Assembly (NCBI GenBank): GCA_024169445.1
Contig: JALKFA010000001.1
Location: 2,480,001 to 2,544,000 of the forward strand
Direction: 5' to 3'
Length of the DNA stretch: 64,000 bases
DNA from: Buttiauxella agrestis ATCC 33320
GTDB lineage: Bacteria > Pseudomonadota > Gammaproteobacteria > Enterobacterales > Enterobacteriaceae
Each line of letters begins with the position of its first letter. The stretch's first letter is position 1. Below the pieces are notes generated by a model. That model worked only from the letters and a program-made list of their open reading frames with translations. It was not told the DNA's origin and searched no databases. A program made the position numbers and the translations under genes. Below, one piece after another: positions 1 to 10,668 of the stretch.

Positions 1-931
1 GATTAGTGGTCTGACACATCCGCAACAAGGCCGGATCGTGCTTAATGATCGGGTGTTGAGCGACGCAGAAAAGAAGCATTTTCTGGCCCCGGAAAAACGT
101 CGTATTGGTTATGTATTCCAGGACGCACGCCTGTTCCCGCATTACCGCGTGCGTGGCAACCTGAAATACGGTATGCACAGATCCGCCGCAGGGCAGTTCG
201 ACAAAATGGTCGCGTTACTCGGTATTGAACCGTTGCTTGAGCGCTTCCCGTGGAGCCTTTCGGGCGGTGAAAAACAGCGTGTGGCGATTGGCCGTGCCTT
301 GCTGACATCTCCAGAACTGTTGTTGCTTGATGAGCCGCTCGCCTCGCTGGATATTCCGCGTAAGCGTGAATTGCTGCCATATTTGCAGCGGCTGGCGCGA
401 GAAATTAACATCCCGATGCTTTACGTCAGCCACTCGCTGGAGGAAATTCTCCACCTGGCAGATAAAGTGCTGGTGCTGGATGCGGGTAAAGTGAAAGCCT
501 TTGGCAATCTGGAAGAAGTGTGGGGCAGTAGCGTGATGCACCCGTGGTTACCGAAAGAGCAGCAAAGTAGCGTGCTCAAAGTGACCGTACTGGAACATCA
601 TCCGCATTACGCGATGACTGCACTGGCGCTGGGCGATCAGCATTTGTGGGTCAATAAACTGGATAAACCGTTGCAAGCGTCGTTACGCATTCGCATCCAG
701 GCCTCAGATGTTTCATTGATTCTTCAGCCGCCAGTCAACAGCAGCATCCGTAACGTGTTGCGGGCGAAAGTCGCGCAATGTTATGACGATGAAGGGCAGG
801 TGGAAGTGCAACTGGAAGTCGGGTCGAGAACGTTGTGGGCGCGGATTAGCCCGTGGGCGCGGGACGAGCTAATGATAAAACCGGGGCAATGGTTGTATGC
901 GCAAATTAAGAGTGTTTCGATAACCGCGTGA
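1..931 (+). CDS. modC: Molybdate ABC transporter ATPase ModC (5' end outside window)
   Basis: ATPase of the ModABC molybdate importer, acting at the inner face of the cytoplasmic membrane. The reading frame is open from base 2, so the start and the Walker A loop (roughly the first 45-50 residues) lie upstream. Visible in order are the Q-loop [11 protein letters not shown], the signature LSGGEKQRV, Walker [13 protein letters not shown] and the switch histidine in YVSHS. A C-terminal MOP/TOBE-type region of about 130 residues, which senses molybdate or regulates the pump in this family, follows. The protein aligns with E. coli ModC to its last residues (KSVSITA). The window also carries moaABCDE, the main consumer of the imported molybdate. 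Confidence 0.96.
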   Translation, partial: ISGLTHPQQGRIVLNDRVLSDAEKKHFLAPEKRRIGYVFQDARLFPHYRVRGNLKYGMHRSAAGQFDKMVALLGIEPLLERFPWSLSGGEKQRVAIGRALLTSPELLLLDEPLASLDIPRKRELLPYLQRLAREINIPMLYVSHSLEEILHLADKVLVLDAGKVKAFGNLEEVWGSSVMHPWLPKEQQSSVLKVTVLEHHPHYAMTALALGDQHLWVNKLDKPLQASLRIRIQASDVSLILQPPVNSSIRNVLRAKVAQCYDDEGQVEVQLEVGSRTLWARISPWARDELMIKPGQWLYAQIKSVSITA

Positions 932-972
932 ATTACTGGCGGGCGTGTTTCGCTGCCCGCCAATAAAATTCA

Positions 973-1791
973 TTACAACAAATGCTTATAAATCGTCTCG
1001 GCGATACCGGTTTCCAGATTGGTGCCAATCACCAAATCGGCACGGGCTTTAATTGCCTCATCGGCATTGCCCATTGCCACACCGAGTCCGGCAGTTTCCA
1101 GCATACTCAAATCGTTAAAATTATCGCCAAAGGCAATGACCTGGCTCATTGATAAACCTTGAGATGCAACCCATTGCGCTAAGCGATTGCCTTTGCTGTT
1201 GCCGCGTTGTGCCACATCAACCTGATCATGCCATGACCACTCACACGACAGACCTAGTTCTTGCTCCACAACCTGTGTGAAGTTTTGCAATTTCACAGTG
1301 TCTTCATCAGTCAGCGCAAACTTCCAGATAGCATCCACTTCATGTGCGGCTTCGCGCAGAGAATTCACATGGCGGAACACCGGGCGCTGAGATTCTGGCA
1401 AGGATTTAGCCCAGTTCTCGGTACGCAAAACATGACCTGTCGGTTCCTGATACAGCATCGCATCATCGACATACATCAACCCATGAACGTTATGGGTATC
1501 CAGTAGGTCAATCAACTGGTTAGCTTGTTGAGGCTGCAAAGGATCGGATGAAAGCACCTTTTTTGCATGATAATCATACAAGTAAGTACCGTTACAGCAA
1601 ATTGCAGGTGTTTCCAGAGCCAGTGCCTGATAAAAAGGATGGATGGCAACGTGATGGCGGCCCGTCACAATGACAACTTTCACGCCAGCGTCACGCGCGC
1701 GTTGTAAAGCTGTCAGTGATTCAGGAAGAATGGTTTTTTGCGGCGTGAGTAACGTGCCGTCAAGATCAAGGGCGATTACGCGATAAGTCAT
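973..1791 (-). CDS. ybhA: HAD-superfamily pyridoxal phosphate phosphatase YbhA
   Basis: 272 aa, the same length as E. coli YbhA, a cytoplasmic Cof-type (HAD-IIB) phosphatase active on pyridoxal phosphate and sugar phosphates. Motif I is DLDGTLL near the N-terminus with nucleophile Asp9 and acid/base Asp11. The basic motif III residue lies in SKGNRL, and motif IV is GDNFNDLSML. The cap domain occupies roughly residues 85-190. The gene is convergent with modC (41 bp between stops) and divergent from pgl across a 142-bp gap. Family assignment is firm; the substrate is carried over from the E. coli protein. Confidence 0.93.
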   Translation of the reverse strand: MTYRVIALDLDGTLLTPQKTILPESLTALQRARDAGVKVVIVTGRHHVAIHPFYQALALETPAICCNGTYLYDYHAKKVLSSDPLQPQQANQLIDLLDTHNVHGLMYVDDAMLYQEPTGHVLRTENWAKSLPESQRPVFRHVNSLREAAHEVDAIWKFALTDEDTVKLQNFTQVVEQELGLSCEWSWHDQVDVAQRGNSKGNRLAQWVASQGLSMSQVIAFGDNFNDLSMLETAGLGVAMGNADEAIKARADLVIGTNLETGIAETIYKHLL

Positions 1792-1933
1792 TTAGGGTTC
1801 CAGTCAAATTCAGAATCATAAGGCCTGTGCCGATGTTACACCGCTTGCGGCGTTGTTCAAAATGACAACACGAAGCGGCAAAACGCACTACCCTTGTGAC
1901 TATTACTCAAGACGTTGGGAGGAGAGATAATTC

Positions 1934-2932
1934 ATGAAACAAACCGTTTATACCGCCAGCCCGGAAAGCCAGCAAATCCACGTTTGGCAACTTAATTCTG
2001 GTGGCGAGCTTACGCTGGTTCAGGTAGTGGACGTGCCAGGACAGGTTCAGCCGATGGTGATAAGCCCTGACAAACGTTATCTGTATGTGGGAGTGCGCCC
2101 CGAGTTTCGTGTGATTGCCTTCCGCATTGCGCCAGATGACGGCATGCTTACCGAAGCCGGTGTCACGTCAATTCCGGGCAGCCCAACGCACATTTCGACC
2201 GACCATCAAGGCCGTTTCCTGTTCAGCGCATCTTACAATGCGGGCAGCGTCAGTGTGGTGAGCCTGGCTAACGACGGTCTGCCTGGCGAGGTTGTCGATG
2301 TGGTGGAAGGTTTAGAAGGTTGCCACTCCGCCAATATTTCCCCGGACAACCGCACCTTGTGGGTTCCGGCATTGAAGCAAGATCGCATCTGCCAGTTTAC
2401 TCTGTCTGACGACGGCCATCTGGTCGCGCAAACCCCGGCAGAAGTGACCACCGTTGAAGGTGCTGGGCCACGCCATATGGCGTTCCACCCGAATCAGCAA
2501 TACGGTTATTGCGTTAACGAACTGAACGGTTCTGTGGATGTGTGGGAACTGAAAAATACCCTGGGAAAAATTGAGTGCGTGCAGACGCTGGATATCATGC
2601 CTCCAGGTTTCTCTGATACCCGTTGGGCGGCTGATATCCATATCACGCCTGATGGTCGGCATCTCTACACTTGCGACCGCACCGCCAGCATTATCACGGT
2701 ATTTAGTGTTTCTGAAGATGGTAGCGTTCTGGCAGTGGAAGGCTACCAGCCGACTGAGAGCCAACCGCGTGGCTTCAACGTTGATCACTCAGGTAAATAT
2801 CTGATTGCTGCAGGCCAGAAATCGCACCATATCGCGGTTTATCAAATCACGGGTGAGCAAGGTTTGCTTGAAGAGAAAGGCCGCTATGCTGTAGGGCAGG
2901 GGCCGATGTGGGTGGTGGTTAACGCAGTATAA
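1934..2932 (+). CDS. pgl: 6-phosphogluconolactonase
   Basis: 332 aa. Hydrolyses 6-phosphoglucono-1,5-lactone in the oxidative pentose phosphate pathway in the cytoplasm. This is the seven-bladed beta-propeller (YbhE) form, not the NagB-like form. Repeated propeller strands are visible, such as [39 protein letters not shown] and [12 protein letters not shown]. The ATG is preceded by GGAGAG. A strong terminator follows 18 bp after the stop. Relative to E. coli, ybhD, ybhH, ybhI and ybhJ are absent between pgl and ybhC. Confidence 0.95.
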   Translation: MKQTVYTASPESQQIHVWQLNSGGELTLVQVVDVPGQVQPMVISPDKRYLYVGVRPEFRVIAFRIAPDDGMLTEAGVTSIPGSPTHISTDHQGRFLFSASYNAGSVSVVSLANDGLPGEVVDVVEGLEGCHSANISPDNRTLWVPALKQDRICQFTLSDDGHLVAQTPAEVTTVEGAGPRHMAFHPNQQYGYCVNELNGSVDVWELKNTLGKIECVQTLDIMPPGFSDTRWAADIHITPDGRHLYTCDRTASIITVFSVSEDGSVLAVEGYQPTESQPRGFNVDHSGKYLIAAGQKSHHIAVYQITGEQGLLEEKGRYAVGQGPMWVVVNAV

Positions 2933-2950
2933 CCATTTGATTATGCTGAC

Positions 2951-2978
2951 AAAAAACCTCGCAATTGCGAGGTTTTTT
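2951..2978. terminator. Bidirectional intrinsic terminator between pgl and ybhC
   Basis: Perfect 28-base palindrome with A6 on one side, U6 on the other, and a CCTCGC/GCGAGG core around AATT. It serves the convergent genes pgl (+) and ybhC (-) equally well. Confidence 0.92.
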
Positions 2979-3000
2979 GTTTTAAGCCATGGGCTTAATA

Positions 3001-4299
3001 TTAGTGGGTAACGACTTGGCTACCTACGCCACGGTTGTTGAATTCCCACAGGCGGTTTGCGTTAGCGTCGTTCAGGTCGCGCTGAATTTCGCCTTTCTCG
3101 CCTTTAGTACCGATGTTGCCGGTGAACGGACGTTTAGAACCTACGGCATCGCCCCACGGTTTCGCGTTGTTGAAACCTTCGTTGATCACGCTGTCACGGA
3201 TAACCACCTGGCCGTTTGAAGTCTGGCCTGCGGCATAACCGTTTTCAGTGGCTTCAACATCCCAGGCGCGGCCCAGTTGTGCAACGTTCTCGCCAGCAGC
3301 TGAGAAGCGGCTGTTAATTGCCAGGAAGCCGTAATAAATGTTTGGCTGAGTTGCCGGAGCAAATACCGAGCCTTCTTGCGTACGGCTGTTTACCAGGCGG
3401 AAATCGGTGTTATCAAACACCACTGCACCTCGGCCGGCAACCACATCCACATCGCCTTCAATGTAGCTGTTAGTTACCAGGGTGCGCGGTTGACGGTCAG
3501 TCAACAGGCGGTTTTGCACGTCGCTGTTGGTGACGAAGAAGGTGTTCTGACGGCCCAGCAGGTGAACATTGTTCAACTGCACTTTGTCGCCATCAGTACG
3601 CAGCGCGACGGCCTGATGATTAGACGCATCAACGCTGTCACCCAGGGTGTTGGCGATAGTCAGGTTCTGCATCTGCAAACCATTGTTCTGTGACCAGACT
3701 GCGGCAGAACACATGATACCGACGGTTGCAGTGCGCTTGCTCTGGCAGCTATCAAACATGTACCAGGCTGGTTTACCCGGCATATATTTGCCTGCTGGGT
3801 TAACGGCACGGCGCCAGGTATTCACGTCGATTTCAGAATCCAGTGGCATGGTGATTTTGACATCAGCAGCGTTATCAGTGGTGCCGTACAGCGTCACGCT
3901 GCCAGAACCCGCAGGAATATAAACGGTACCGGCGTACTCGCCCGGCTGAATCGCAATGTACAGGCGATTGTTGCTGTGTTTCATCATGGCGGCATCAACG
4001 GCGGCCTGAATAGACGTATGCGTTACACCTGCGCCACCCGCGGCACCGACAACAAAGTCAGGCTGCTGAGGAAGGCGAATCGAGGAAGGAGTCCATGGAG
4101 CTTCATCTTTATTCTTAGATGAGAAGTAGCGCGCCTGAACAAAGTTCTGCGCTTCATCGGACGATAAAATCGGGCGAGATTGAGTGCCTGGTGCTGCTTG
4201 TGTAGAAGGGCGTTCTGCCGACGGTGTTGAGCTACAGGCCGACAAAGCCACAGCAAAAGCGAGCACAGCTGCCCGACGAGAAACCGAAAATGTGTTCAA
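3001..4299 (-). CDS. ybhC: Outer-membrane lipoprotein YbhC, pectinesterase fold
   Basis: 432 aa from the TTG at 4299, chosen because AAGGAG lies 6 nt upstream and because the product then begins MNTFSVS like E. coli YbhC. Another TTG at 4320 would add 7 residues but lacks that spacing. The signal peptide ends in a lipobox LSAC, so the mature N-terminal cysteine is predicted to be lipidated. A right-handed beta-helix pectin methylesterase-like domain covers about residues 80-410, with GDVDVVAGRGAVVFDN in the catalytic region. In E. coli the protein is an outer-membrane lipoprotein, and a role in pectin breakdown is not established. Confidence 0.92.
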   Translation of the reverse strand: MNTFSVSRRAAVLAFAVALSACSSTPSAERPSTQAAPGTQSRPILSSDEAQNFVQARYFSSKNKDEAPWTPSSIRLPQQPDFVVGAAGGAGVTHTSIQAAVDAAMMKHSNNRLYIAIQPGEYAGTVYIPAGSGSVTLYGTTDNAADVKITMPLDSEIDVNTWRRAVNPAGKYMPGKPAWYMFDSCQSKRTATVGIMCSAAVWSQNNGLQMQNLTIANTLGDSVDASNHQAVALRTDGDKVQLNNVHLLGRQNTFFVTNSDVQNRLLTDRQPRTLVTNSYIEGDVDVVAGRGAVVFDNTDFRLVNSRTQEGSVFAPATQPNIYYGFLAINSRFSAAGENVAQLGRAWDVEATENGYAAGQTSNGQVVIRDSVINEGFNNAKPWGDAVGSKRPFTGNIGTKGEKGEIQRDLNDANANRLWEFNNRGVGSQVVTH

Positions 4300-4373
4300 G
4301 GCTTGCTCCTTGCAATGCAATTTTAAAATGGGGTCTTAAAGCCTGCTTTTTTATACTAAGTTGAGTGAAACAG

Positions 4374-4398
4374 GAAGCCGATTGTGCAAATCGGCTTC
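4374..4398. terminator. Hairpin downstream of ybhB
   Basis: GAAGCCGATT and AATCGGCTTC form a perfect 10-bp stem with a 5-nt loop in the ybhB-ybhC gap. No uninterrupted U-tract follows on the minus strand, so this is a weak terminator or a 3'-end protecting hairpin. Confidence 0.55.
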
Positions 4399-4410
4399 AT
4401 AAAAAGCGGA

Positions 4411-4887
4411 CTATCTGAACATTGCGGTGATAGAGGCACTGGCTAAAGAGTGGAAATGGACGTTAAAGCCGACCATGGCGCCGGATGCATTTTCATCAAC
4501 CTCAAGCTGTTCCACGTCGAGGGCATACACGGTAAAGATATAGCGATGAGTTTCGCCTTTCGGCGGTGCTGCTCCACCGTATCCCGCTTTGCCGAAATCG
4601 GTGCGTGTCTGAATCGCAGGTTCGGGTAACTCCACTAAATTTGAGCCAGAACCTTGCGGCAATACGCGGGTATCAGCAGGAAGATTCACCACTACCCAGT
4701 GCCACCAGCCGGAGCCCGTCGGCGCGTCCGGGTCATAACAGGTGACGACAAAACTTTTGGTTCCGCTCGGGACTTCATCCCAGGCAAGATGCGGGGAAAT
4801 GTTGTCGCCCTGGTAACCCATGCCGTTAAAAACGTGGCGTGCGGGAAGTTTGTCGCCTTCCTTAATATCCTGACTAAAGAGTTTCAT
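4411..4887 (-). CDS. ybhB: PEBP-family protein YbhB
   Basis: 158 aa, the same length as E. coli YbhB. Member of the phosphatidylethanolamine-binding protein (RKIP/PEBP) family, cytoplasmic. The ligand-pocket motif CYDPDAPTGSGWWHWVVVNLP is seen in pieces around residues 50-70, and GAAPPKGETHRY near 105-117. The physiological ligand in bacteria is unknown. The gene starts 16 bp after the upstream DJ-1/PfpI gene, so the two are probably co-transcribed. Confidence 0.93.
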   Translation of the reverse strand: MKLFSQDIKEGDKLPARHVFNGMGYQGDNISPHLAWDEVPSGTKSFVVTCYDPDAPTGSGWWHWVVVNLPADTRVLPQGSGSNLVELPEPAIQTRTDFGKAGYGGAAPPKGETHRYIFTVYALDVEQLEVDENASGAMVGFNVHFHSLASASITAMFR

Positions 4888-4903
4888 AGCCGAACCTTCC
4901 TTA

Positions 4904-5584
4904 CTAGAGTTTCAATAGTTTAAGCAGTTCTTCGGCCGCTACAGCTGACGACGCCGGGTTTTGCCCGGTCACCAGATGCCCGTCGACCACCGCGTACTCG
5001 CCCCAGTCATCAGTGCGCTCGAATAGCCCACCGGCTTTTTTCAGCTCATCTTCCACCAGGAATGGCACGATGGCGGTTAAACCAACGCCATCCTCTTCGC
5101 TATTGGTAAAACCGGTCACCCGTTTGCCTTTCACCAGCGGTGACCCATCCGGTTTTTTCACCTTGCGTAACACGCCTGGCGCATGACAAACCGCGGCAAC
5201 AGGCTTACCCGCCGCCCAAAACTGTTCAATCAATGTGATCGAGTGTTCATCTTCTGCCAAATCCCACAATGGCCCGTGGCCGCCAGGGTAAAACACCGCA
5301 TCAAAATCTTCAGCGCGGATGGTGGCAAGCTTTTCAGTATTAGCTAACCGCTTTTGTGCGTCAGTATCATGACGGAAACGGCGAGTGTCGTCGGTTTGTG
5401 CATCCGGCTCATCACTTTTGGGATCAAGCGGCGGTTGGCCACCTTGTGGTGAAGCGAGAGTAATATTCAAACCTGCGTCACGAAAGACATAATACGGCGC
5501 GGCAAACTCCTCAAGCCAAAAGCCTGTGGGTTTGCCGGTATTGCCCAGTTGATTGTGCGAGGTTAAAACCATGAGGATTTTCAT
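4904..5584 (-). CDS. DJ-1/PfpI (Hsp31-like) class I glutamine amidotransferase-fold protein
   Basis: 226 aa. The nucleophile elbow is AVCHAPGVL with the reactive cysteine at about residue 136. FYPGGHGPLWDL and a conserved Glu in the N-terminal part complete the DJ-1/Hsp31-type pocket. Overall it resembles the fungal-type Hsp31/YDR533C glyoxalase III or chaperone subfamily rather than E. coli HchA or YajL. Probable role is methylglyoxal detoxification or protein deglycation, inferred from family only. It sits directly upstream of ybhB, an insertion relative to the E. coli ybhB-bioA junction. Confidence 0.82.
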   Translation of the reverse strand: MKILMVLTSHNQLGNTGKPTGFWLEEFAAPYYVFRDAGLNITLASPQGGQPPLDPKSDEPDAQTDDTRRFRHDTDAQKRLANTEKLATIRAEDFDAVFYPGGHGPLWDLAEDEHSITLIEQFWAAGKPVAAVCHAPGVLRKVKKPDGSPLVKGKRVTGFTNSEEDGVGLTAIVPFLVEDELKKAGGLFERTDDWGEYAVVDGHLVTGQNPASSAVAAEELLKLLKL

Positions 5585-5654
5585 TTGACTCTCCCGGTTG
5601 GGCGCATGAAAAGATCCTCGAAGTGTAGTGCATCTGTGAGCGGCTTGCTGGTGC

Positions 5655-6944
5655 TCAGCTTTTGAAGAAGGCCGGGTTTTCTACCGCATTCGTTACGGCG
5701 GTGATCAATTTTGCTAGCTGTTCATGCGTGATGACGTAAGGTGGCATCAGATAAATCAGGCGGCCAAATGGACGGATCCACACGCCTTGCTCAACAAAGA
5801 ACGCCTGAAGTGCAGCCATATCCACCGGATGATGCGTTTCCACCACGCCAATGGCCCCAAGCACGCGCACATCGGCTACTTGCTGACAATTCTGCAAGGG
5901 TTTAAGCCCTTCCAGTAACTGCTGTTCCAGAGCATTAACTTGCTGCTGCCAGTGGCCTTCTTCCAGCAAGGTGAGGCTTTCGGTCGCGACCGCACAGGCC
6001 AGCGGATTGCCCATAAACGTCGGGCCGTGCATAAAGCATCCGGCTTCGCCGTCGCTAATGGTATCGGCAACCTGGCGCGTGGTGAGCGTGGCGGAAAGCG
6101 TCATCGTGCCGCCGGTCAGCGCTTTACCAAGGCACAGAATATCCGCTGAAATCCCTGCATGTTCGCAGGCAAACAATTTGCCTGTACGACCAAAGCCGGT
6201 CGCTATCTCATCGGCAATCAGCAATATGCCTTCGCGGTCGCACATGCGGCGGATTCGACGCAGCCATTCAGGGTGATAAAAGCGCATGCCGCCCGCGCCC
6301 TGGACGATGGGTTCGAGGATAACGGCGGCAATTTCATGGCGATGAGCGGCCATCAAACGGGCGAACGGCACGATGTCCATTTCATTCCATTCGTCGTCAA
6401 AACGGCAATCTGGTGCAGGGGCAAATAAATGTTCAGGGAGATAACCTTGCCACAGGCTGTGCATCGAGTTATCCGGGTCACACACTGACATCGCACCAAA
6501 GGTATCGCCATGATAACCATGACGGAAAGTCAGGAAACGCTGGCGTGGTTCGCCTTTTGCGTGCCAGTACTGCAACGCCATTTTCATCGCCACTTCAACG
6601 GCGACAGAGCCGGAGTCGGCAAGGAAAACGCATTCAAGATTTTCCGGCGTCATGGCGACCAGTTTACGACACAGTGCCACCGCGGGTGGGTGGGTGATAC
6701 CGCCGAACATCACGTGTGACATCTGGTCAATCTGGTCTTTCATCGCCTGGTTTAAACGCGGGTGATTGTAGCCATGAATCGCCGCCCACCAGGACGACAT
6801 CCCGTCAACAAGGGCTTTACCATCAGCAAGTTGCAGTTCGCAGCCCGTAGCCGCTACCACCGGATAAACCGGTAACGGTTGGGTCATAGACGTGTACGGG
6901 TGCCAGATATGTTGTTGGTCGAACGCTAAATCAGCAGGGGTCAT
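5655..6944 (-). CDS. bioA: Adenosylmethionine-8-amino-7-oxononanoate aminotransferase
   Basis: 429 aa. PLP enzyme converting KAPA to DAPA with S-adenosylmethionine as amino donor, the third step of the common biotin pathway. Class III aminotransferase fold. The PLP lysine lies in [10 protein letters not shown] (about residue 274), the ring-binding Asp in [15 protein letters not shown], and [13 protein letters not shown] near the N-terminus. It is transcribed away from bioBFCD, with the shared bioO operator directly upstream of its ATG. This is the standard enterobacterial biotin locus layout. Confidence 0.97.
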   Translation of the reverse strand: MTPADLAFDQQHIWHPYTSMTQPLPVYPVVAATGCELQLADGKALVDGMSSWWAAIHGYNHPRLNQAMKDQIDQMSHVMFGGITHPPAVALCRKLVAMTPENLECVFLADSGSVAVEVAMKMALQYWHAKGEPRQRFLTFRHGYHGDTFGAMSVCDPDNSMHSLWQGYLPEHLFAPAPDCRFDDEWNEMDIVPFARLMAAHRHEIAAVILEPIVQGAGGMRFYHPEWLRRIRRMCDREGILLIADEIATGFGRTGKLFACEHAGISADILCLGKALTGGTMTLSATLTTRQVADTISDGEAGCFMHGPTFMGNPLACAVATESLTLLEEGHWQQQVNALEQQLLEGLKPLQNCQQVADVRVLGAIGVVETHHPVDMAALQAFFVEQGVWIRPFGRLIYLMPPYVITHEQLAKLITAVTNAVENPAFFKS

Positions 6945-6950
6945 AGGGTG

Positions 6951-6988
6951 ACTTGTAAACCATTTAAAAAAGATTTAGGTTTACAAGT
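6951..6988. promoter_or_regulatory. bioO operator for BirA, between bioA and bioB
   Basis: Perfect inverted repeat ACTTGTAAACC (6951-6961) and GGTTTACAAGT (6978-6988) separated by 16 bp. It matches the known E. coli bioO architecture, where holo-BirA dimers repress both divergent transcripts. It begins 6 bp upstream of the bioA ATG and ends 45 bp upstream of bioB. Confidence 0.95.
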
Positions 6989-7033
6989 ATAACGTCAATC
7001 AACGGCTAACAACACCCTTTTTGGAGACGCCCA

Positions 7034-8074
7034 ATGGCTCACCACGCACGCTGGTCAATGTCGCAGGTCACTGCTTTATTTGAAAAACCTTTCCTCGAAC
7101 TGATGTTTGAAGCACAACAAGTTCACCGTCAGCACTTCGATCCCCGCCATGTTCAGGTCAGTACCTTGCTGTCGATTAAAACCGGCGCATGCCCGGAAGA
7201 TTGCAAATATTGCCCTCAAAGTGCGCGATACAAAACTGGGCTGGCATCCGAACGCTTGATGGAAGTTGAGCAAGTTCTCGACTCGGCGCGTAAAGCGTTG
7301 AACGCCGGTTCTACCCGTTTCTGCATGGGTGCTGCCTGGAAAAACCCTAACGATCGCGACATGCCGTACCTTGAGAAAATGGTGCAAGGCGTGCGCGAAA
7401 TGGGGCTGGAAACCTGTATGACGCTGGGCACCTTAACCGGTGCGCAAGCAGATCGCCTGGCCGCCGCAGGGCTGGATTACTACAACCACAACCTCGATAC
7501 CTCGCCAGAATTTTACGGCAATATTATTACCACGCGCACTTACCAGGAACGCCTCGACACGCTCGACAAAGTGCGCGATGCCGGGATTAAAGTCTGCTCC
7601 GGCGGCATTGTTGGGCTGGGTGAAACCGTAACCGACCGCGCAGGGCTGTTGCTGCAACTCGCCAATCTTCCGACGCCGCCTGAGAGCGTGCCAATCAACA
7701 TGCTGGTGAAGGTGAAGGGCACACCGATGGCCGATAACGAAGACGTCGATGCGTTTGATTTTATTCGCACCATCGCGGTGGCGCGCATCATGATGCCAGG
7801 GTCTTTCGTGCGCCTTTCTGCCGGGCGTGAGCAGATGAGTGAACAAACTCAGGCCATGTGTTTCATGGCGGGTGCCAATTCCATTTTCTACGGCTGCAAA
7901 CTGCTGACCACGCCAAATCCGGAAGAAGACAAAGACCTGCAATTGTTCCGCAAGCTGGGCCTAAACCCGCAGCAAACCACCACCCACGCGGGCGATAACG
8001 AACAGCAACAACAACTGGCCGAACAGTTGCTCACCGCAGATACGGAGAATTACTACAATGCGGCGGCTGTATGA
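7034..8074 (+). CDS. bioB: Biotin synthase (radical SAM)
   Basis: 346 aa. Inserts sulfur into dethiobiotin to make biotin. The radical-SAM cluster motif is [13 protein letters not shown] with Cys53, Cys57 and Cys60. The auxiliary [2Fe-2S] ligands lie in the conserved TRFCMGAAW and TCMTLGTL segments and in LSAGREQM. First gene of bioBFCD. Its stop overlaps the bioF start in an ATGA arrangement. Expression is expected to be repressed through bioO. Confidence 0.98.
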   Translation: MAHHARWSMSQVTALFEKPFLELMFEAQQVHRQHFDPRHVQVSTLLSIKTGACPEDCKYCPQSARYKTGLASERLMEVEQVLDSARKALNAGSTRFCMGAAWKNPNDRDMPYLEKMVQGVREMGLETCMTLGTLTGAQADRLAAAGLDYYNHNLDTSPEFYGNIITTRTYQERLDTLDKVRDAGIKVCSGGIVGLGETVTDRAGLLLQLANLPTPPESVPINMLVKVKGTPMADNEDVDAFDFIRTIAVARIMMPGSFVRLSAGREQMSEQTQAMCFMAGANSIFYGCKLLTTPNPEEDKDLQLFRKLGLNPQQTTTHAGDNEQQQQLAEQLLTADTENYYNAAAV

Positions 8075-9222
8075 CCTGGCAGCAACGTATCGACAGTGCG
8101 CTTGAGCAACGGCGGGCAAATGACAGTTTCCGAATCCGCCAGGTTAATCAACAAGGTAGCGGGCGCTACCTTGTGCAAAACCAAACCCGCTATCTGAATT
8201 TTTCCAGCAATGACTATCTGGGAATGAGCCACCATGCGCAGGTGATTCAGGCCTGGCAGCAGGGAGCCGAGACTTACGGTGTCGGCAGCGGCGGTTCCGG
8301 GCATGTCACGGGCTACCACGAGGCGCACCAGCAATTTGAACAACAGCTTGCCGACTGGCTTGGGTTTCCCCGTGCGCTGCTGTTTATTTCCGGTTTTGCG
8401 GCGAACCAGGCGCTGATTGCCGCGCTAACGGAAAAATCGGATCGAATTATTGCCGATAAACTCAGCCACGCCTCGCTGCTGGAAGCGGCAATAAACAGCC
8501 CTGCACAGTTGCGGCGCTTTACACATAATGATGTGCCATCGTTGCAAGCTTTGCTGGCGCATCCCCATGAAGGCCAACAACTGGTGGTAACCGAAGGGGT
8601 CTTCAGCATGGATGGCGATGCTGCACCGTTGGCTGAAATCGCGCAGATAAGCCGTAATGCAGGGGCTTTGCTGATGGTCGATGATGCGCATGGCATCGGG
8701 GTTATGGGCGAAGAAGGGCGCGGAAGTTGTGACCAGCAACAGATCAAACCGGATTTATTAGTCGTCACTTTTGGCAAAGCTTTTGGTGCCAGCGGGGCCG
8801 CGGTACTGTGCAGTGAATCACTGGCTGATTATTTGCTGCAATTTGCCCGTCATCTGATTTACAGCACCGCCATGCCGCCCGCACAGGCGTGCGCGTTATC
8901 GGCGGCATTGAATGTTATTCGTCACGATGAGTCCAGACGTGCGCAATTACGCGCCAATATTGCCCATTTCCGATCTGGGGCGGCACAGCTGCCGTTGAAA
9001 TTAATGGCTTCGCAAACCGCGATCCAGCCATTAATTGTGGGTGAAAATCAGGCTGCGGTGAACCTCGCTTCCACCATGCGTGAGCGCGGATTTTGGATGA
9101 CGGCGATTCGCCCGCCAACGGTTCCACCGGGCACCGCCAGGCTGCGTGTGACGCTGACCGCCAGCCACACCGCTGATGATATCGACAAGCTTCTGGAGGC
9201 GCTGTATGACGCAACTCGTTAA
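8071..9222 (+). CDS. bioF: 8-amino-7-oxononanoate synthase
   Basis: 383 aa. PLP-dependent condensation of pimeloyl-ACP with alanine to give KAPA. Alpha-oxoamine synthase family: the substrate loop [15 protein letters not shown] lies near residues 72-86, VDDAHGIG holds the PLP aspartate, and the Schiff-base lysine is in VTFGKAFG (about residue 236). Overlaps bioB by 4 nt and bioC by 17 nt, consistent with translational coupling. Confidence 0.97.
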   Translation: MTWQQRIDSALEQRRANDSFRIRQVNQQGSGRYLVQNQTRYLNFSSNDYLGMSHHAQVIQAWQQGAETYGVGSGGSGHVTGYHEAHQQFEQQLADWLGFPRALLFISGFAANQALIAALTEKSDRIIADKLSHASLLEAAINSPAQLRRFTHNDVPSLQALLAHPHEGQQLVVTEGVFSMDGDAAPLAEIAQISRNAGALLMVDDAHGIGVMGEEGRGSCDQQQIKPDLLVVTFGKAFGASGAAVLCSESLADYLLQFARHLIYSTAMPPAQACALSAALNVIRHDESRRAQLRANIAHFRSGAAQLPLKLMASQTAIQPLIVGENQAAVNLASTMRERGFWMTAIRPPTVPPGTARLRVTLTASHTADDIDKLLEALYDATR

Positions 9223-9964
9223 CAAAGCCGCTGTCGCTGCCGCTTTTGGTCGCGCGGCACCCACCTATGACAGCCACGCCGAGCTACAGCGCATCAGCGG
9301 CGGATTTCTTACCGATATGCTTGAAGGCCGACGTATCTCCACTATGCTGGACGCCGGGTGTGGTACCGGCTGGTACAGCCGCGTATGGCGTGACAAAGGC
9401 TGCCATGTGACGGCGTTAGATCTCTCTGCTGCAATGCTGAATTATGCGGCACAACGTGAGTCGGCAGATTGTTATCTCGAAGGTGACATCGAAGCCATCG
9501 CACTTCCTGACGGGCAAGTCGATTTAGCCTGGAGCAACCTGGCGGTGCAATGGTGCAGCGATTTACACAGTGGATTGAGTGAGCTTTATCGCATCACTCG
9601 CTCGGGAGGATGTGTGGCATTTACTACGCTTGCGGCGAACTCATTAAGTGAGCTACATACCGCATGGCACGCGGTGGACGAACGTTCACATGCCAATCAA
9701 TTCCTCTCGATTGAGCAGATTCAGCAGGCTTGTGAAGGCTGGCGTTGTTCTCTACAAATTCATGAGATTAGCCAATTTTACCCAAGCGTAATGAGTGCCA
9801 TGCACTCGCTAAAAGGCATTGGCGCAACACACCTTCATGACGGACGAAAAGCGTCATTGATGACCCGTCAGCAATTGCAAAAATTAAGTCTCGCCTGGCC
9901 GCAAAAAGAGGGGCAATTCCCCCTGACATGGCAGCTCGTTTGTGGAGTAATAGAACGTGATTAA
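9206..9964 (+). CDS. bioC: Malonyl-ACP O-methyltransferase BioC
   Basis: 252 aa from the ATG at 9206, which gives [10 protein letters not shown] like E. coli BioC and has a GGAGG just upstream inside bioF. Methylates malonyl-ACP so that fatty acid synthesis can build pimeloyl-ACP methyl ester. The SAM-binding glycine loop is [12 protein letters not shown] near residues 47-58, with DLSAAML after strand 2. No bioH is present in the window; in enterobacteria it lies elsewhere. Confidence 0.96.
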   Translation: MTQLVNKAAVAAAFGRAAPTYDSHAELQRISGGFLTDMLEGRRISTMLDAGCGTGWYSRVWRDKGCHVTALDLSAAMLNYAAQRESADCYLEGDIEAIALPDGQVDLAWSNLAVQWCSDLHSGLSELYRITRSGGCVAFTTLAANSLSELHTAWHAVDERSHANQFLSIEQIQQACEGWRCSLQIHEISQFYPSVMSAMHSLKGIGATHLHDGRKASLMTRQQLQKLSLAWPQKEGQFPLTWQLVCGVIERD

Positions 9965-10640
9965 ACGATGGTTTGTGACCGGAACCGATACTGAAGTCGG
10001 TAAAACAGTCGCCAGTTGCGCTTTGCTGCAAGCCGCCACACAGGCGGGTTATCGTACGGCAGGTTATAAGCCGGTAGCGTCGGGAAGCGAAATGACGGCT
10101 GCGGGTATCCGCAATAGCGATGCACTGGCATTGCAGCGCAATAGCAGCGTCAAAGTAGACTATGACCAGGTGAACCCTTTTGCTTTTTTGGAACCGACGT
10201 CACCACACATTGTCAGTGCGTTGGAAAAGCGGCCTATTGAATTTTCACAGCTATCTCTGGGGCTGGAAGCGCTGGCTTCGCAAGCTGACTGGTTACAGGT
10301 TGAAGGAGCGGGAGGCTGGTTTACGCCACTTTCGCAGACCGCTACTTTTGCTGATTGGGTTATCCAGCAGCAACTGCCGGTGATCCTGGTTGTTGGGGTG
10401 AAATTGGGATGTATTAACCACTCCATGCTAACGGCACATGCGGTGCGGAGTGCAGGGCTGCATCTGGCGGGGTGGATTGCCAACGACGTTCAGCCAACAG
10501 GCAAACGTCACGCAGAATACATCGCGACGTTACGTGACGTTTTAAACGCCCCGATGTTGGGTGAAATTCCGTTTTACCCGCAACTTAATGAGCAAAGCCC
10601 TCTCGGCAGCCATCTGGATATTTCACTTCTTTCTGCATAA
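9957..10640 (+). CDS. bioD: Dethiobiotin synthetase
   Basis: 227 aa. ATP-dependent ureido-ring closure converting DAPA to dethiobiotin. Starts at GTG 9957, overlapping the end of bioC by 8 nt. The P-loop GTDTEVGKTVAS is at residues 9-20, AGYKPVASGS binds DAPA, and VEGAGGWFTPL binds substrate. Last gene of the biotin operon. A short GC hairpin without a U-tract (10669-10690) follows the stop. Confidence 0.97.
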   Translation: MIKRWFVTGTDTEVGKTVASCALLQAATQAGYRTAGYKPVASGSEMTAAGIRNSDALALQRNSSVKVDYDQVNPFAFLEPTSPHIVSALEKRPIEFSQLSLGLEALASQADWLQVEGAGGWFTPLSQTATFADWVIQQQLPVILVVGVKLGCINHSMLTAHAVRSAGLHLAGWIANDVQPTGKRHAEYIATLRDVLNAPMLGEIPFYPQLNEQSPLGSHLDISLLSA

Positions 10641-10668
10641 CTCGCAAATCTTGTGATCCTTTCTGCAA

